From Clostridiales bacterium (GTDB lineage Bacteria; Bacillota; Clostridia; Lachnospirales; Lachnospiraceae), in assembly GCA_029010495.1 (NCBI GenBank), contig JAQXKO010000024.1, positions 99,431 to 163,430 of the forward strand: a stretch of DNA of 64,000 bases. Reading direction: 5' to 3'. A program made the translations under genes and the position numbers. Shown here one piece after another: positions 1 to 11,376 of this stretch. The notes beneath the pieces are model-generated. The model was not told where the DNA came from, made no database searches, and saw only the letters and a program-made list of their open reading frames with translations. The number at the start of each line of letters is the position of its first letter. Position 1 is the first letter of the stretch.

Positions 1-300
1 ATGAATTTCAATCTTCTTCATGGAAACGCTTGCAAGAGCATCATGAATTGCATAGCTGTAATGAGTATACGCCCCCGGATTGATTACTATACCGTCAACC
101 TTGTCAAAATACGCCTGCTGGATTCTGTCAATAATGGCTCCCTCATGGTTTGACTGAAATGTTTCGAGTTCAAATCCTTTTGTTGCGGCATAATCTTCAA
201 GCATTCCGAGCAGATAGCCGTAATCCTGTTTGCCGTATATACCGGGCTCTCTTATACCCAGAAAATTAAGATTAGGACCGTTTATTACCAATATTTTCAT
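1..300 (-). CDS. aroQ: 3-dehydroquinate dehydratase, type II (partial, cut by window edge)
   Basis: The type II enzyme dehydrates 3-dehydroquinate to 3-dehydroshikimate, the third step of the shikimate pathway, in the cytoplasm. The first 100 codons are visible. They begin [19 protein letters not shown], the family's hallmark N-terminus with the NGPNLN loop and the GxREPxxYG segment that carries the catalytic tyrosine. They continue through [11 protein letters not shown] and the [17 protein letters not shown] motif, which is typical of AroQ. The last visible residues fit the conserved xEVH strand. The 3' end lies outside the window. The gene starts 62 bases after the HAD-shikimate kinase gene on the same strand, so the two are probably co-transcribed. 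Family call is secure. Confidence 0.93.
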   Translation of the reverse strand, partial: MKILVINGPNLNFLGIREPGIYGKQDYGYLLGMLEDYAATKGFELETFQSNHEGAIIDRIQQAYFDKVDGIVINPGAYTHYSYAIHDALASVSMKKIEIH

Positions 301-362
301 AGATTTATACTATCCCTTTCACAAAAATGAAATCAAAATGTTCTTTCAAAAACAATATACAA

Positions 363-1397
363 TTATACACTCAATTCAATTTCATTAACTATTTCATCAA
401 TCGTTTTATTATCCGTGTTTACCCTGATATGAGCTGCCTCCTGATAAACAGGCTCTCTTTTTTCCAGCAATTCACGTACGGCCGCCTCCTTGTCCTCACG
501 TTGAAGAAGAGGTCTTGTAGTATCATTTTTCAGACGTTCAATAATGGTTTCCGGAGAAGCCTTAAGATAAATTACAAAGCCTGCATTTTTTAGAAGCTTT
601 CTGTTTTCAGCTCTTAACGGAGTTCCGCCTCCGACTGATATTATATGTCTCTTATATTTTTTGACAAGCTTCTTAACAGTCTCTGTTTCACACTCTCTGA
701 AATATTCCTCACCTTTTGTTTCAAATATTTTACTTATTGAGGTTCCTTCTATCTCTTCAATCAGGGAATCGGTATCAACGAATGTAAAGCTCCACTTTTT
801 TGCAAGCGCTCTTCCGACTGTAGATTTACCGCTTCCCATAAATCCTATTAAAACAAGATTTGATTCCTTGAGTTTTTCCCATCTGTCCTGCTTATAAAAA
901 TGTAAAACCATCCTTTCCAGATGTCTTTTTAACACAATCTGTATTTCCTCACGCTTGTTGATGGGTCTTACAAGAAATGATCTGATACCGGTTCTGTTAG
1001 CACCATACACGTCAGTAAACAGCTGGTCACCGATAAATATTGTATTTTTACTATCGGTTCCCATAAGCTTCATCGCCCTGCGGTAATTCTTACGCGACGG
1101 CTTTTTGGCATCAAAAATATAAAAAATATTTGTTACGTCAACACCTGACCTTATAAGTCCGTCATAAAATCGACGTACACGCGGTTCCTTATTGTTGGAT
1201 AACAGACATATCTTATATCCCGTACCGGTAAGTCTTGCAAAGAGCTTTGAAGCGGCTTCATTACAGTCGGCATTATGTTCAACCAATGTATTGTCGATAT
1301 CATAAATCAGACCTCGATAACCCTTTTTATAAAGCTCTTCGTATTCAATATCATAGCTTGAACCCGCCATGCCTGCAGGATAAAACATTTTAAACAT
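363..1397 (-). CDS. aroK: Fusion of YqeG-type HAD phosphatase and shikimate kinase
   Basis: One reading frame of 344 residues joins two enzymes. Residues 1 to about 170 match YqeG-family HAD IIIA phosphatases: DIDNT (D33, D35), the SNN motif at 67-69, a lysine in the KKPSRKNYRRA segment, and GDQLFTDV with D124. Residues 180-344 are shikimate kinase: P-loop GFMGSGKST (185-193), the DTD shikimate-binding pair (208-210), FRECE with R234, GGG (256-258), and the TRPLL lid. Shikimate kinase makes shikimate 3-phosphate from ATP; the YqeG substrate is not well established. The start has GAGG 8 bases upstream. The downstream neighbour is aroQ. Normal AroK is about 170 residues and normal YqeG about 170, so both halves look whole. 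No stop or frameshift separates them. Confidence 0.9.
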   Translation of the reverse strand: MFKMFYPAGMAGSSYDIEYEELYKKGYRGLIYDIDNTLVEHNADCNEAASKLFARLTGTGYKICLLSNNKEPRVRRFYDGLIRSGVDVTNIFYIFDAKKPSRKNYRRAMKLMGTDSKNTIFIGDQLFTDVYGANRTGIRSFLVRPINKREEIQIVLKRHLERMVLHFYKQDRWEKLKESNLVLIGFMGSGKSTVGRALAKKWSFTFVDTDSLIEEIEGTSISKIFETKGEEYFRECETETVKKLVKKYKRHIISVGGGTPLRAENRKLLKNAGFVIYLKASPETIIERLKNDTTRPLLQREDKEAAVRELLEKREPVYQEAAHIRVNTDNKTIDEIVNEIELSV

Positions 1398-1435
1398 TAT
1401 TCATTCCTCAATAAAACAAAAATACCTATGCTCGT

Positions 1436-1444
1436 ATTATAGCA
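1436..1444 (-). promoter_or_regulatory. Extended -10 promoter for the HAD-aroK gene
   Basis: On the minus strand TGC precedes TATAAT (-10 at 1441-1436), giving a TGnTATAAT extended -10 about 40 bases before the start codon. No good -35 is visible. Confidence 0.5.
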
Positions 1445-1569
1445 TACCATTATAATTATACATAATATGTTAAAAAAGTAAATACAAATCATCAATTATA
1501 ATAACACTCTGCCGACTTCGTTTTGCCGGAAATGAAAGCTTATGCATAGTCTATATTATTCAACCTCAT

Positions 1570-1606
1570 AAAAACTGCCCCGTAAAAATCAGATAATACG
1601 GGGCAG
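1570..1606 (-). terminator. Rho-independent terminator of the EF-G-like gene
   Basis: A perfect 10-bp stem (1575-1584 with 1597-1606) is followed on the minus strand by TTTTT. It lies 33 bases beyond the stop codon of the EF-G-like gene. Confidence 0.85.
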
Positions 1607-1638
1607 CAGCTTAATTATTATAATAATAAAAATATGTT

Positions 1639-3720
1639 TTATGCTTCTTCCTTGGCCGCTTCTTCAATAACATGTGCCTGTACATCACTCGGAGCAGGCT
1701 CATAGCGGTCAAATGTATATGAATAATCGCCAAATCCGCCGGTCATCGAACGAAGGTCGGTTGAATATCCATAGAGGGATGACACAGGAATATCGGCAAT
1801 TATTTCCTGCTTGCCGTTTGGAACCGGATTCATACCGAGTACACGACCGCGCTTCTTTGATAAATCACCCATGATATCTCCTGTATATGCATCAGGTATC
1901 ACAACCTTTAAGGAAGCAATAGGCTCAAGAAGAATTGGAGTCGCTTCCATAATACCTTCCTTAAATGCCTTGATAGCCGCAAGCTTAAATGCCATTTCAT
2001 TAGAATCAACCGGATGATAGGAGCCGTCAATCAGAACAGCCTTAACGCCGACTACCGGATAACCAGCAAGCGGTCCCTTAAGAACTGATTCTGCAATACC
2101 CTTTTCAACAGCAGGATGGAAATTACGTGGTACCGAACCGCCTACGATTCTCTCTTCAAAAACATATGGTTTTTCAAGGTCACCGCTTGGTTCAAAGATC
2201 ATAATTACATCTCCGAACTGTCCTGCACCACCTGACTGCTTCTTGTGTCTTCCCTGTACCTGAACGCTCTTTCTGATTGTCTCTCTGTATGGTACCTTTG
2301 GCTTTGAAAGATTAATTTCAACCTTATATCTTCCGCTAAGCTTGCTCTTGACAATTTCAAGCTGCTGGTCACCGATACCGTAAAGAAGAGTCTGACGGTT
2401 ATCGGTATCGTTAACTGTCTTAATCGTAAGATCCTCCTCCATAATCTTTGCAAGAGCCTGTGAAATCTTATCATCGTCGCCCTTGTTTACAGCATTGTAA
2501 CGTACATATGTATATGGAACGGAAATCCTTGCCTTTGTGAACTCAATCGGATTAGCTTTAGTCGATAAAGTATCACCTGTCTGTGCTGAGTTTAACTTAC
2601 CTATGGCACCGATATCGCCTGCATAAAGCTCTTTAACCTCAATCTGTTCCTTACCGCGAAGTACATATAGTCTTGAAAGCTTCTCTTCTGTTCCCTTATT
2701 AGTATTATATATAACATCATCGCTCTTTAGAACGCCTGAGCAAACCTTAATAAGTGAAAATTTACCGATAAACGGATCAGCAATTGTCTTAAATACCTTT
2801 GCAGAGAAATCCTTGTTTGCATCATAATCAGCCATAAATGTTGTTTCGGTCTTATGACTCATACCCGTAATGACGCATTTGTTTGGTGATGGGAAGTACT
2901 TATCAATTGCCTGTAAAAGAGCATGACAGCCTCTGCCCTGAATACCCGAGCCGCAAAGAATAGGAACCATATCACCACCTGCAACATTACTTCTGATGGC
3001 AGTTTCAAGCTCAACCTCGGTAAATTCTTCGCCCGCGAAATATTTCTCCATCAGCTCCTCACTTGTCTCTGCCACGGCTTCGATAAGATGATTTCTGTAC
3101 TGGTTTGTATAGTCCATGCAATACTCAGGAATATTTCCGTCAGTATATTCGCCAAGCTTATTAGTAAACTTACGTCCGGCCATCTTTACCACATTAACAA
3201 AACCGACAAAGGTTTCATTTTCTCTGATAGGTGTATGGAACGGAGCAATTCTGTTTCCGAATCTTTCTTTAAGATTTTCAACAACCTCCCTGTAGGACGC
3301 ATTATCGTCATCCATATCAGTAATGAAGAATATTCTCGGAAGCTTCATACGTTCACACATATCCCATGCCTTTAATGTACCGACCTCTACACCTGCCTTT
3401 GCAGAAACAACGATAACCGCACCGTCCGCTACCGATAATGCTTCCTCAACCTCACCGATAAAGTCAAAATAACCCGGTGTATCAAGGAAATTAATCTTAG
3501 TATCCTTCCAGATAATAGGAACCAGCGAAGTACTGACAGAGAAGCCCCTCTTTGCCTCTTCCTTATCATAATCGCTTATGGTAGTTCCGTCTTCAACCCT
3601 GCCCATACGGTCGATAACACCTGTTGTATATGCCATTGCCTCAACAAGTGTAGTCTTACCACAGCTTCCATGTCCCAGAATAGCGACATTACGTATGTTT
3701 TCATACTTATAAGTCTGCAT
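1639..3720 (-). CDS. EF-G-like translational GTPase (FusA paralogue)
   Basis: This is a cytoplasmic GTPase of about 693 residues with EF-G domain order, close to the usual EF-G length. The P-loop GHGSCGKT is at 16-23 and the G3 motif DTPGYFDF at about 80-87. A GGAGQFGDV-type segment of domain IV and an EF-G C-terminal fold (GYSTDLRSMTGG) follow. The start chosen is the ATG at 3720 because GGAGG lies 7 bases upstream; an in-frame ATG 16 codons earlier lacks a ribosome site. The G4 motif is abnormal: where EF-G has NKMD this protein has TDMD (134-137). It is a single gene, not in a str operon with rpsL, rpsG or tuf, so it is probably the second EF-G-like protein found in many Firmicutes. It may act in ribosome recycling or be a regulatory paralogue; its exact role is unknown. 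Confidence 0.85.
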   Translation of the reverse strand: MQTYKYENIRNVAILGHGSCGKTTLVEAMAYTTGVIDRMGRVEDGTTISDYDKEEAKRGFSVSTSLVPIIWKDTKINFLDTPGYFDFIGEVEEALSVADGAVIVVSAKAGVEVGTLKAWDMCERMKLPRIFFITDMDDDNASYREVVENLKERFGNRIAPFHTPIRENETFVGFVNVVKMAGRKFTNKLGEYTDGNIPEYCMDYTNQYRNHLIEAVAETSEELMEKYFAGEEFTEVELETAIRSNVAGGDMVPILCGSGIQGRGCHALLQAIDKYFPSPNKCVITGMSHKTETTFMADYDANKDFSAKVFKTIADPFIGKFSLIKVCSGVLKSDDVIYNTNKGTEEKLSRLYVLRGKEQIEVKELYAGDIGAIGKLNSAQTGDTLSTKANPIEFTKARISVPYTYVRYNAVNKGDDDKISQALAKIMEEDLTIKTVNDTDNRQTLLYGIGDQQLEIVKSKLSGRYKVEINLSKPKVPYRETIRKSVQVQGRHKKQSGGAGQFGDVIMIFEPSGDLEKPYVFEERIVGGSVPRNFHPAVEKGIAESVLKGPLAGYPVVGVKAVLIDGSYHPVDSNEMAFKLAAIKAFKEGIMEATPILLEPIASLKVVIPDAYTGDIMGDLSKKRGRVLGMNPVPNGKQEIIADIPVSSLYGYSTDLRSMTGGFGDYSYTFDRYEPAPSDVQAHVIEEAAKEEA

Positions 3721-3791
3721 AATAAACCTCCGAAATATTATATATTTGCCAAGAATTACTACCCTCATATTTCTCAGCCCTTAATAGGTAC

Positions 3792-3820
3792 ATATTACTA
3801 TATTTTTTATTTTTTTTCAA
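3792..3820 (-). promoter_or_regulatory. Promoter of the EF-G-like gene
   Basis: The minus strand shows TTGAAA (3820-3815), a 17-base spacer, then TAATAT (3797-3792), some 70 bases upstream of the chosen start. Confidence 0.55.
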
Positions 3821-3941
3821 TGTTTTTTGTTGAAAATGCACATTTATTTTTACAAATATTATTCAGGACCATGACAAATCACAGTTTTTAACCATTTTTC
3901 CCCAATATTTGATGATTCCTCCAAAATAAACATGTAAATAT

Positions 3942-3970
3942 TTGACTTTTTACGCTTAAACTTTTATACT
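3942..3970 (+). promoter_or_regulatory. tyrA promoter
   Basis: TTGACT (3942-3947), a 17-base spacer and TATACT (3965-3970) form a near-consensus sigma-A promoter. Transcription would begin near 3977, leaving a leader of about 95 bases. Confidence 0.7.
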
Positions 3971-4070
3971 TAATATGTTATGGTCTTATATTATATGCAG
4001 GGCAAAATACAGAATCATAACATGTCTTACACTTTTTTCCTGCATTTTTAGATAAATTAAGGAGAATCTC

Positions 4071-5183
4071 ATGATTAAATTAGGTTTTATAGGTTTTGGA
4101 CTTATCGGCGCCTCTATTGCAAAATCAGTTAAACAGAAGGCTCCTGGCAAATACCATATTACATGCTATGACTACCACAGCGATACAAATGCTTCTCTTG
4201 CCAGGGCACTTGACGAGAAAGTTATTGAAGCAGTCACAAAACAGCTTTCAGGTCTGCTCGAATGCGATATGATTATTCTTTGTGCTCCTACTCTAAAAAA
4301 CATCAGCTACCTGAACGATATAAAAAAATGCTTTGGGGAGAATGGTGTTGCACTGCCTGTCATAACCGATGTGGGAAGCGTAAAGGGAAATATTGTTAAA
4401 GCAGCTAAAGAGCTTGGAATGGAAAATCATTTTATAGGCGGTCATCCGATGGAAGGCTCAGAAAAAACAGGCTACGACAGTGCCAATGACCATCTTCTTG
4501 AAAATGCTTATTATATACTCACTCCTACTGACAGCACATCAGATAAGGACCTTATGCTTTGTAAAAGTCTTGTGACGGATACAGGTGCCATTGACATTAT
4601 TCTTGACTGTGAAGAGCATGACAGGGTAACCGCAGCCATCAGTCACGTACCTCATATCATTGCGGCAGAGCTTGTAAACCTTGTACAGGATTCAGGTAAT
4701 GATGTCCCTGTTATGAAGATGCTTGCAGCCGGCGGCTTCAAAGATATTACACGCATTGCCTCCTCATCTCCCGATGTATGGCAGTCAATCTTTTTGTCCA
4801 ATAAAGAAGCTATACTAGAATGCCTGATGAGGTTTCAGGATGCCCTTTGTCATGTGGAAGCGTCACTTATGGCAAATGAAGGCGACCATATTTATAAAAC
4901 CTTTGAGCGGGCAGGTTCATTCAGAAATTCAATTCCGAATGCACATGGCATGCTAAAGCCGGAATATAAGCTTTACGTAGATATTGAAGACAGGGTCGGG
5001 GCAATCGCAACCATCGCCACACAGCTTTTTATACATGACATATCAATTAAAAATATCGGTATTATTCACAACCGCAGCTTCGAGCAGGGTGTACTTAAGA
5101 TTGAATTCTATGATGCAAAATCAATGGATGCTGCCATGGAAAATCTTGAAAAAGGCGGATATACAATTCATAGGGCAGAATAA
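4071..5183 (+). CDS. tyrA: Prephenate dehydrogenase with C-terminal ACT domain
   Basis: TyrA oxidatively decarboxylates prephenate to 4-hydroxyphenylpyruvate with NAD, the committing step to tyrosine. The N-terminus carries the Rossmann motif GFGLIGASIAKS. The middle holds IGGHPMEGSEKTGYD and the helical DRVTAAISHVPHIIAAEL segment typical of prephenate dehydrogenases. The last 70 or so residues (from YKLYVDIEDRVGAIATIA) form an ACT domain, usually the tyrosine feedback site. Length (370 residues) is normal for Firmicutes TyrA. The ribosome site AAGGAG is 7 bases from the ATG. The gene is transcribed alone from its own promoter and closed by a hairpin, apart from the other aromatic genes here. 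Confidence 0.95.
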   Translation: MIKLGFIGFGLIGASIAKSVKQKAPGKYHITCYDYHSDTNASLARALDEKVIEAVTKQLSGLLECDMIILCAPTLKNISYLNDIKKCFGENGVALPVITDVGSVKGNIVKAAKELGMENHFIGGHPMEGSEKTGYDSANDHLLENAYYILTPTDSTSDKDLMLCKSLVTDTGAIDIILDCEEHDRVTAAISHVPHIIAAELVNLVQDSGNDVPVMKMLAAGGFKDITRIASSSPDVWQSIFLSNKEAILECLMRFQDALCHVEASLMANEGDHIYKTFERAGSFRNSIPNAHGMLKPEYKLYVDIEDRVGAIATIATQLFIHDISIKNIGIIHNRSFEQGVLKIEFYDAKSMDAAMENLEKGGYTIHRAE

Positions 5184-5190
5184 AAAATAA

Positions 5191-5214
5191 GGTTACCGAT
5201 AAGGTAACCTTTTT
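5191..5214 (+). terminator. tyrA terminator
   Basis: GGTTACC (5191-5197) pairs with GGTAACC (5203-5209) across a 5-base loop and is followed by TTTTT. It starts 7 bases after the tyrA stop. Confidence 0.85.
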
Positions 5215-5233
5215 ATGTTTTTTATGTTATTAA

Positions 5234-5270
5234 TAATAAAGCCGGTGAATAATTAACACCGGCTTTATTA
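5234..5270 (-). terminator. Hairpin after the cytidylate-kinase-like gene
   Basis: A perfect 14-bp stem (5234-5247 with 5257-5270) with a 9-base loop lies immediately after the minus-strand stop codon. The 3' part of the stem is U-rich, so it probably terminates from the minus side and may back up tyrA termination. Confidence 0.6.
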
Positions 5271-5272
5271 CA

Positions 5273-5866
5273 TCATTTCATTTTCTCATCTATGTAGCTG
5301 ATAAGAACATTTGTAGTCTTTTCAATACCAAGTCTTGAGCTGTTAACGCAGATATCATAATTGCGGGAATCGCCCCATTTTCCGTCACAATAGAAATTGT
5401 GATATGTCTTTCTCTTCTTGTCATTTGTCTTTAACAGGTTTTCAGCATCTGCACGTGAAACACCAAGACCCTTGATTGTACGTACAATCTTATCCTCCTT
5501 GTCACCAAGCACAAAAATACTTATAAGACCTTCATTACCTTTAAGAATTGTTTCCGCACATCTTCCTACAATAACAAATGAATCGCCTCTTTCGGCTTTT
5601 CTTTTAAGTACGTCAAACTGCATATTAGCAATATTAACCTCAATTGAATTACTGAAGCCGTGTACACTTCTTGACATAAATGCATTTCTCGGAACCTCAT
5701 CATACTTTGCAAGAACTGCAGCGTCCATATCCTTTTCTTCTGCAACCTCCTGCAAAAGATTACTGTCATACAGCGGGATGTTATAATGCCCGGATAACCT
5801 CTGTGCTATCTCTTTGCCTCCGCATCCATATTCACGACCGACTGAAATTATAATCTGCTTTCCCAT
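5273..5866 (-). CDS. Cytidylate kinase-like family protein
   Basis: A 197-residue protein of the cytidylate-kinase-like P-loop family. The N-terminus reads IISVGREYGCGGKEIAQRL, a variant P-loop in which GREYGxGG replaces the classical GxxGxGKS. Residues about 95-110 contain FVIVGRCAETIL. The C-terminal third has the basic KKRKTYHNFYCDGKWGD and YDICVNSSRLGIE segments shared by this family, which is widespread in Clostridia and often annotated as cytidylate kinase. True CMP kinase activity is unproven. It has its own ribosome site (AGGAG) and an extended -10 promoter. It lies downstream of atpC but the 115-base gap with a promoter suggests separate expression. Confidence 0.82.
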   Translation of the reverse strand: MGKQIIISVGREYGCGGKEIAQRLSGHYNIPLYDSNLLQEVAEEKDMDAAVLAKYDEVPRNAFMSRSVHGFSNSIEVNIANMQFDVLKRKAERGDSFVIVGRCAETILKGNEGLISIFVLGDKEDKIVRTIKGLGVSRADAENLLKTNDKKRKTYHNFYCDGKWGDSRNYDICVNSSRLGIEKTTNVLISYIDEKMK

Positions 5867-5937
5867 AATTTATCTCCTATCTTTTCATAATAAACGCCTC
5901 TGCGTCATTACAAATGCAATATATTATTCATAAATTA

Positions 5938-5946
5938 ATTATATCA
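5938..5946 (-). promoter_or_regulatory. Extended -10 promoter of the cytidylate-kinase-like gene
   Basis: Minus strand TGTGATATAAT: TATAAT at 5943-5938 preceded by TGA. It shares the TGTGATA pattern seen at several other promoters in this window. Confidence 0.5.
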
Positions 5947-5981
5947 CATATCCATATTATTTTAAAGTTGTTTATAAAAAA

Positions 5982-8687
<2,706 letters not shown>

Positions 8688-8704
8688 TAATCATCCACCT
8701 TTAA

Positions 8705-10495
8705 TTAACGTGAATTATAAATATTCAGAAACTGTCTGCCAAGCTTTAAAACTGTTGACCTGTCCTCATCAGTCAGTTCTCCTGTTTCATCGATTCTGTC
8801 AACCAATGCTCCGTCCGTCGATGATACAAATTTCAGAAGCTCACGTGCAAACCCTCCTATCTGCTTCTTTGGCACATCCTGCATCAGATGATCAAGTGAA
8901 CATACAAGCAGAATTACCATTTCATGATGCGCATAAGGAGTACTTCTGTTCTGCTTAAGAAGCTCCATCAGTCCGGCACCGAATTGAAGAGAACTCTTTG
9001 TTTCCTCATCAAGATCACTGGAGAATTGTGTAAATACCTCCATCTCGCGGTATTGTGCAAGCTCGAGTCTTATTGCTCCGGCAGCCTTTTTCATGGCCTT
9101 TGTCTGGGCAGCTCCTCCGACTCGTGATACAGAAAGACCTACATTGACAGCCGGTCTTTGTCCTGCAAAGAAAAGCTCTGATTCAAGGAATATCTGACCG
9201 TCTGTAATTGAAATAATATTGGTCGGTATATATGCAGCCACATCACCCGCCTGTGTTTCTACTATAGGAAGTGCGCTGAGACTTCCCCCGCCCAGCTCGT
9301 CACTAAGATGTGCGGAACGCTCCAAAAGGCGCGAATGAAGATAAAACACATCGCCCGGATAAGCCTCACGTCCCGGAGAACGCTCCAAAAGGAGACTGAG
9401 CGCCCTGTATGCAACGGCATGCTTTGACAAATCATCATAAATAATAAGCACATCCTTACCCTTATGCATAAAATACTCACCAAGAGCGCATCCCGCATAA
9501 GGAGCGATATACTGAAGAGGTGCGCTGTCGCTTGCCGTTGAACTGATAACTACAGAATACGACATTGCATCATTTTTTCTGAGAGTATCAACTACATGCG
9601 CAACGGTGCTTGCCTTCTGTCCTATTGCGACATAGATGCATATAACATCCTTACCCCTCTGATTAATAATCGTATCAAGTGCAATTGTTGTCTTTCCGGT
9701 CTGCCTGTCACCGATTATAAGTTCACGCTGACCGCGACCGATAGGAAACATACTGTCAATTGTAAGTATTCCTGTTTCAAGCGGCTTATTAACAGGCTGT
9801 CTGTCAATTATACCGGGAGCACTTGTTTCAATCGGTCTGTATTCATCTGCCTTTATCTCGCCAAGCTCATCAATTGGATTTCCAAGTGAATCCACTACCC
9901 TGGAAAGATAATTATCAGATACCGGTATGCCTGCGCATCTGCCGGTTCTCTTTACAAGACTTCCTTCTGATATGTCATCCTCGCTTCCAAAGAGTACACA
10001 ACCAACATGGTCCCTCTTAAGATCCTGCACCATACCGTATACTCCCCCGTTAAAGATAAGTATTTCACCGTATGTTGCATTATTAAGGCCTGACACCGTC
10101 GCGATTCCGTCTCCGACAGTGATTACCTCTCCGACCTCATTTTCGATAGCCTTCGGAATCCATTCTTCAATCGTTTTCTTAATCAGCGGTATTACGTTTG
10201 ATTTATTTTTTATTGCTTTTGAAATATCTTCTTTTATCTGCTCCGCTTTTGAAGCCACAGACCAGTCAAGCACTGTTTCAAGAGTCCACTTTGCTTCTCC
10301 GTTTTCATATCTTACATGACCGGCTTCTATTTTAAAGCCCTTCCCGAGAGTTTTATCCTCTTTCCATTCAAGACTGACCTTATCGCCGAATTTTTCCGTA
10401 AGATATGATAAAAGCTTTTCAGTCTGTTCTTTTCCGGGCTCCTTTTCGCTGCGTATGTATGCAAGGACCTGAAAATTCATATCTTTATAATTCAT
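8705..10495 (-). CDS. atpA: F1 ATP synthase alpha subunit with fused delta C-terminal domain
   Basis: Residues from about 100 to 596 are a normal alpha subunit: [13 protein letters not shown] near 128-140, the P-loop GDRQTGKT at 262-269, and QREL and [14 protein letters not shown] further on. The P-loop lies about 93 residues later than in ordinary alpha. The extra N-terminal 95-100 residues match the C-terminal domain of the delta subunit: a [11 protein letters not shown] strand, an [20 protein letters not shown] helix-strand, then [20 protein letters not shown], which corresponds to the delta DxxLIGGxxIxxGxxxYDxS motif. The start at 10495 has AAGAGG 9 bases upstream, just after the atpF stop. 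No separate delta gene exists in the operon, and no internal start codon is placed to make free alpha. Confidence 0.93.
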   Translation of the reverse strand: MNYKDMNFQVLAYIRSEKEPGKEQTEKLLSYLTEKFGDKVSLEWKEDKTLGKGFKIEAGHVRYENGEAKWTLETVLDWSVASKAEQIKEDISKAIKNKSNVIPLIKKTIEEWIPKAIENEVGEVITVGDGIATVSGLNNATYGEILIFNGGVYGMVQDLKRDHVGCVLFGSEDDISEGSLVKRTGRCAGIPVSDNYLSRVVDSLGNPIDELGEIKADEYRPIETSAPGIIDRQPVNKPLETGILTIDSMFPIGRGQRELIIGDRQTGKTTIALDTIINQRGKDVICIYVAIGQKASTVAHVVDTLRKNDAMSYSVVISSTASDSAPLQYIAPYAGCALGEYFMHKGKDVLIIYDDLSKHAVAYRALSLLLERSPGREAYPGDVFYLHSRLLERSAHLSDELGGGSLSALPIVETQAGDVAAYIPTNIISITDGQIFLESELFFAGQRPAVNVGLSVSRVGGAAQTKAMKKAAGAIRLELAQYREMEVFTQFSSDLDEETKSSLQFGAGLMELLKQNRSTPYAHHEMVILLVCSLDHLMQDVPKKQIGGFARELLKFVSSTDGALVDRIDETGELTDEDRSTVLKLGRQFLNIYNSR

Positions 10496-10501
10496 AAATA
10501 A

Positions 10502-10978
10502 CTACCTCTTGACTGTGTCCAGAAAATCATCAATAGCATCACCCGAGGAGGATTTAAGCATTTTATCAATAGCTTCTCCGACAAGATCATTTATCTCATC
10601 TGACACATCCGATACTATTCTCTGTTTTTCGGACTCTGCCTCTTTTCTCGCTTTGGCAATAATCCTGTCTCCTTCAGCTTTTGCCGCATCAAGCTTTTTG
10701 GCTGCCTCAGTCCTGGCTTCTTCGTTAGCCTTCTGCTTTACTGCTATTATTTCGCTGTCAACCTCTTTAAGACGACGCTCATATTCTTCCTTTATGCCGT
10801 CAGCCTCTTCCTTCTGCCTGTGGGCTTCATCATAAAGACCCTGATAGTATTCTTTTCGCCTGTCCATAAATTTTTTAACGGGATTATATAACAAAATATA
10901 TAATCCTCCCGCAAGAATGACAAAATTTAACAAATGTAAAAGAATCTGCTGAAGGTCTATGTTTAACGGTAAATTCAT
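10502..10978 (-). CDS. atpF: Fo ATP synthase b subunit
   Basis: Subunit b forms the peripheral stalk. The 158-residue protein has one N-terminal membrane helix (about residues 10-30, LLHLLNFVILAGGLYILLY) followed by the conserved NPVKKFMDRRKEY segment and a long charged coiled coil. Normal length and structure. It ends only 6 bases before atpA begins, so there is no room for a delta gene between them. In mycobacteria b and delta are fused; here the b C-terminus looks ordinary and the delta piece is on alpha instead. Confidence 0.95.
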   Translation of the reverse strand: MNLPLNIDLQQILLHLLNFVILAGGLYILLYNPVKKFMDRRKEYYQGLYDEAHRQKEEADGIKEEYERRLKEVDSEIIAVKQKANEEARTEAAKKLDAAKAEGDRIIAKARKEAESEKQRIVSDVSDEINDLVGEAIDKMLKSSSGDAIDDFLDTVKR

Positions 10979-10993
10979 AGAGAAGCCTCCCTC

Positions 10994-11353
10994 TTACAAC
11001 ACGAATATAATTAATATGGCTACAATAAGTGCATATATAATAGCTGTTTCGATAAATACAAGACCAAGCATCATGCTTCCCCTGATTGCACCCTCTGCCT
11101 CAGGCTGTCTTGCAATACTTTCGTTTGACTTTGAAATGGCAATAGCCATACCTATAGCACCGGCAAATGCCGCAAGTCCTACACATATACCGGCAGCCAT
11201 CGCCTTATCCCCCGTTGTGCTGCCTTCATCCTCCGCCGAAGCCTCTGCCGATACGGCTGCCTTGTCATCTGCATTACTCTCCTCTGCCATGGCAGGTGCA
11301 AATGAAAACATAAAAATCATAATAAGTGTTAATACGGCTACCATTTTTTTCAT
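10994..11353 (-). CDS. atpE: Fo ATP synthase c subunit with signal-peptide-like leader
   Basis: Subunit c makes the ion-carrying ring. The start is the ATG at 11353: GGAGGA lies 8 bases upstream, and the in-frame codon 5 residues earlier is a TTG overlapping that site. The 119-residue protein is longer than the usual 70-90. Residues 1-23 look like a signal peptide (basic MKK, hydrophobic core, AMA before EE), then about 25 acidic, Ala/Ser-rich residues, then the hairpin. Helix 1 ends in the loop NESIARQPEA; helix 2 has LGLVFIETAIIYAL with the ion-binding E102. Compared with sodium-type rings, Thr103 and Tyr107 fit but the helix 1 glutamine is a methionine (M69), which favours protons. Confidence 0.92.
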   Translation of the reverse strand: MKKMVAVLTLIMIFMFSFAPAMAEESNADDKAAVSAEASAEDEGSTTGDKAMAAGICVGLAAFAGAIGMAIAISKSNESIARQPEAEGAIRGSMMLGLVFIETAIIYALIVAILIIFVL

Positions 11354-11376
11354 AATATCATCCTCCAAATAATTTA

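Larger units (their letters stand above)
3721..4070. other. Divergent intergenic region between EF-G-like gene and tyrA
   Basis: 350 bases without a credible gene. It holds the minus-strand promoter of the EF-G-like gene, the plus-strand tyrA promoter and a roughly 95-base tyrA leader with two interleaved inverted repeats (see findings). The rest is AT-rich with no visible RNA gene. Confidence 0.7.

Noticed and set aside
10994..11353. Sodium-driven ATP synthase
   Set aside because: Thr and Tyr fit the sodium pattern but the key helix 1 glutamine is replaced by methionine, so a sodium claim is not supported.
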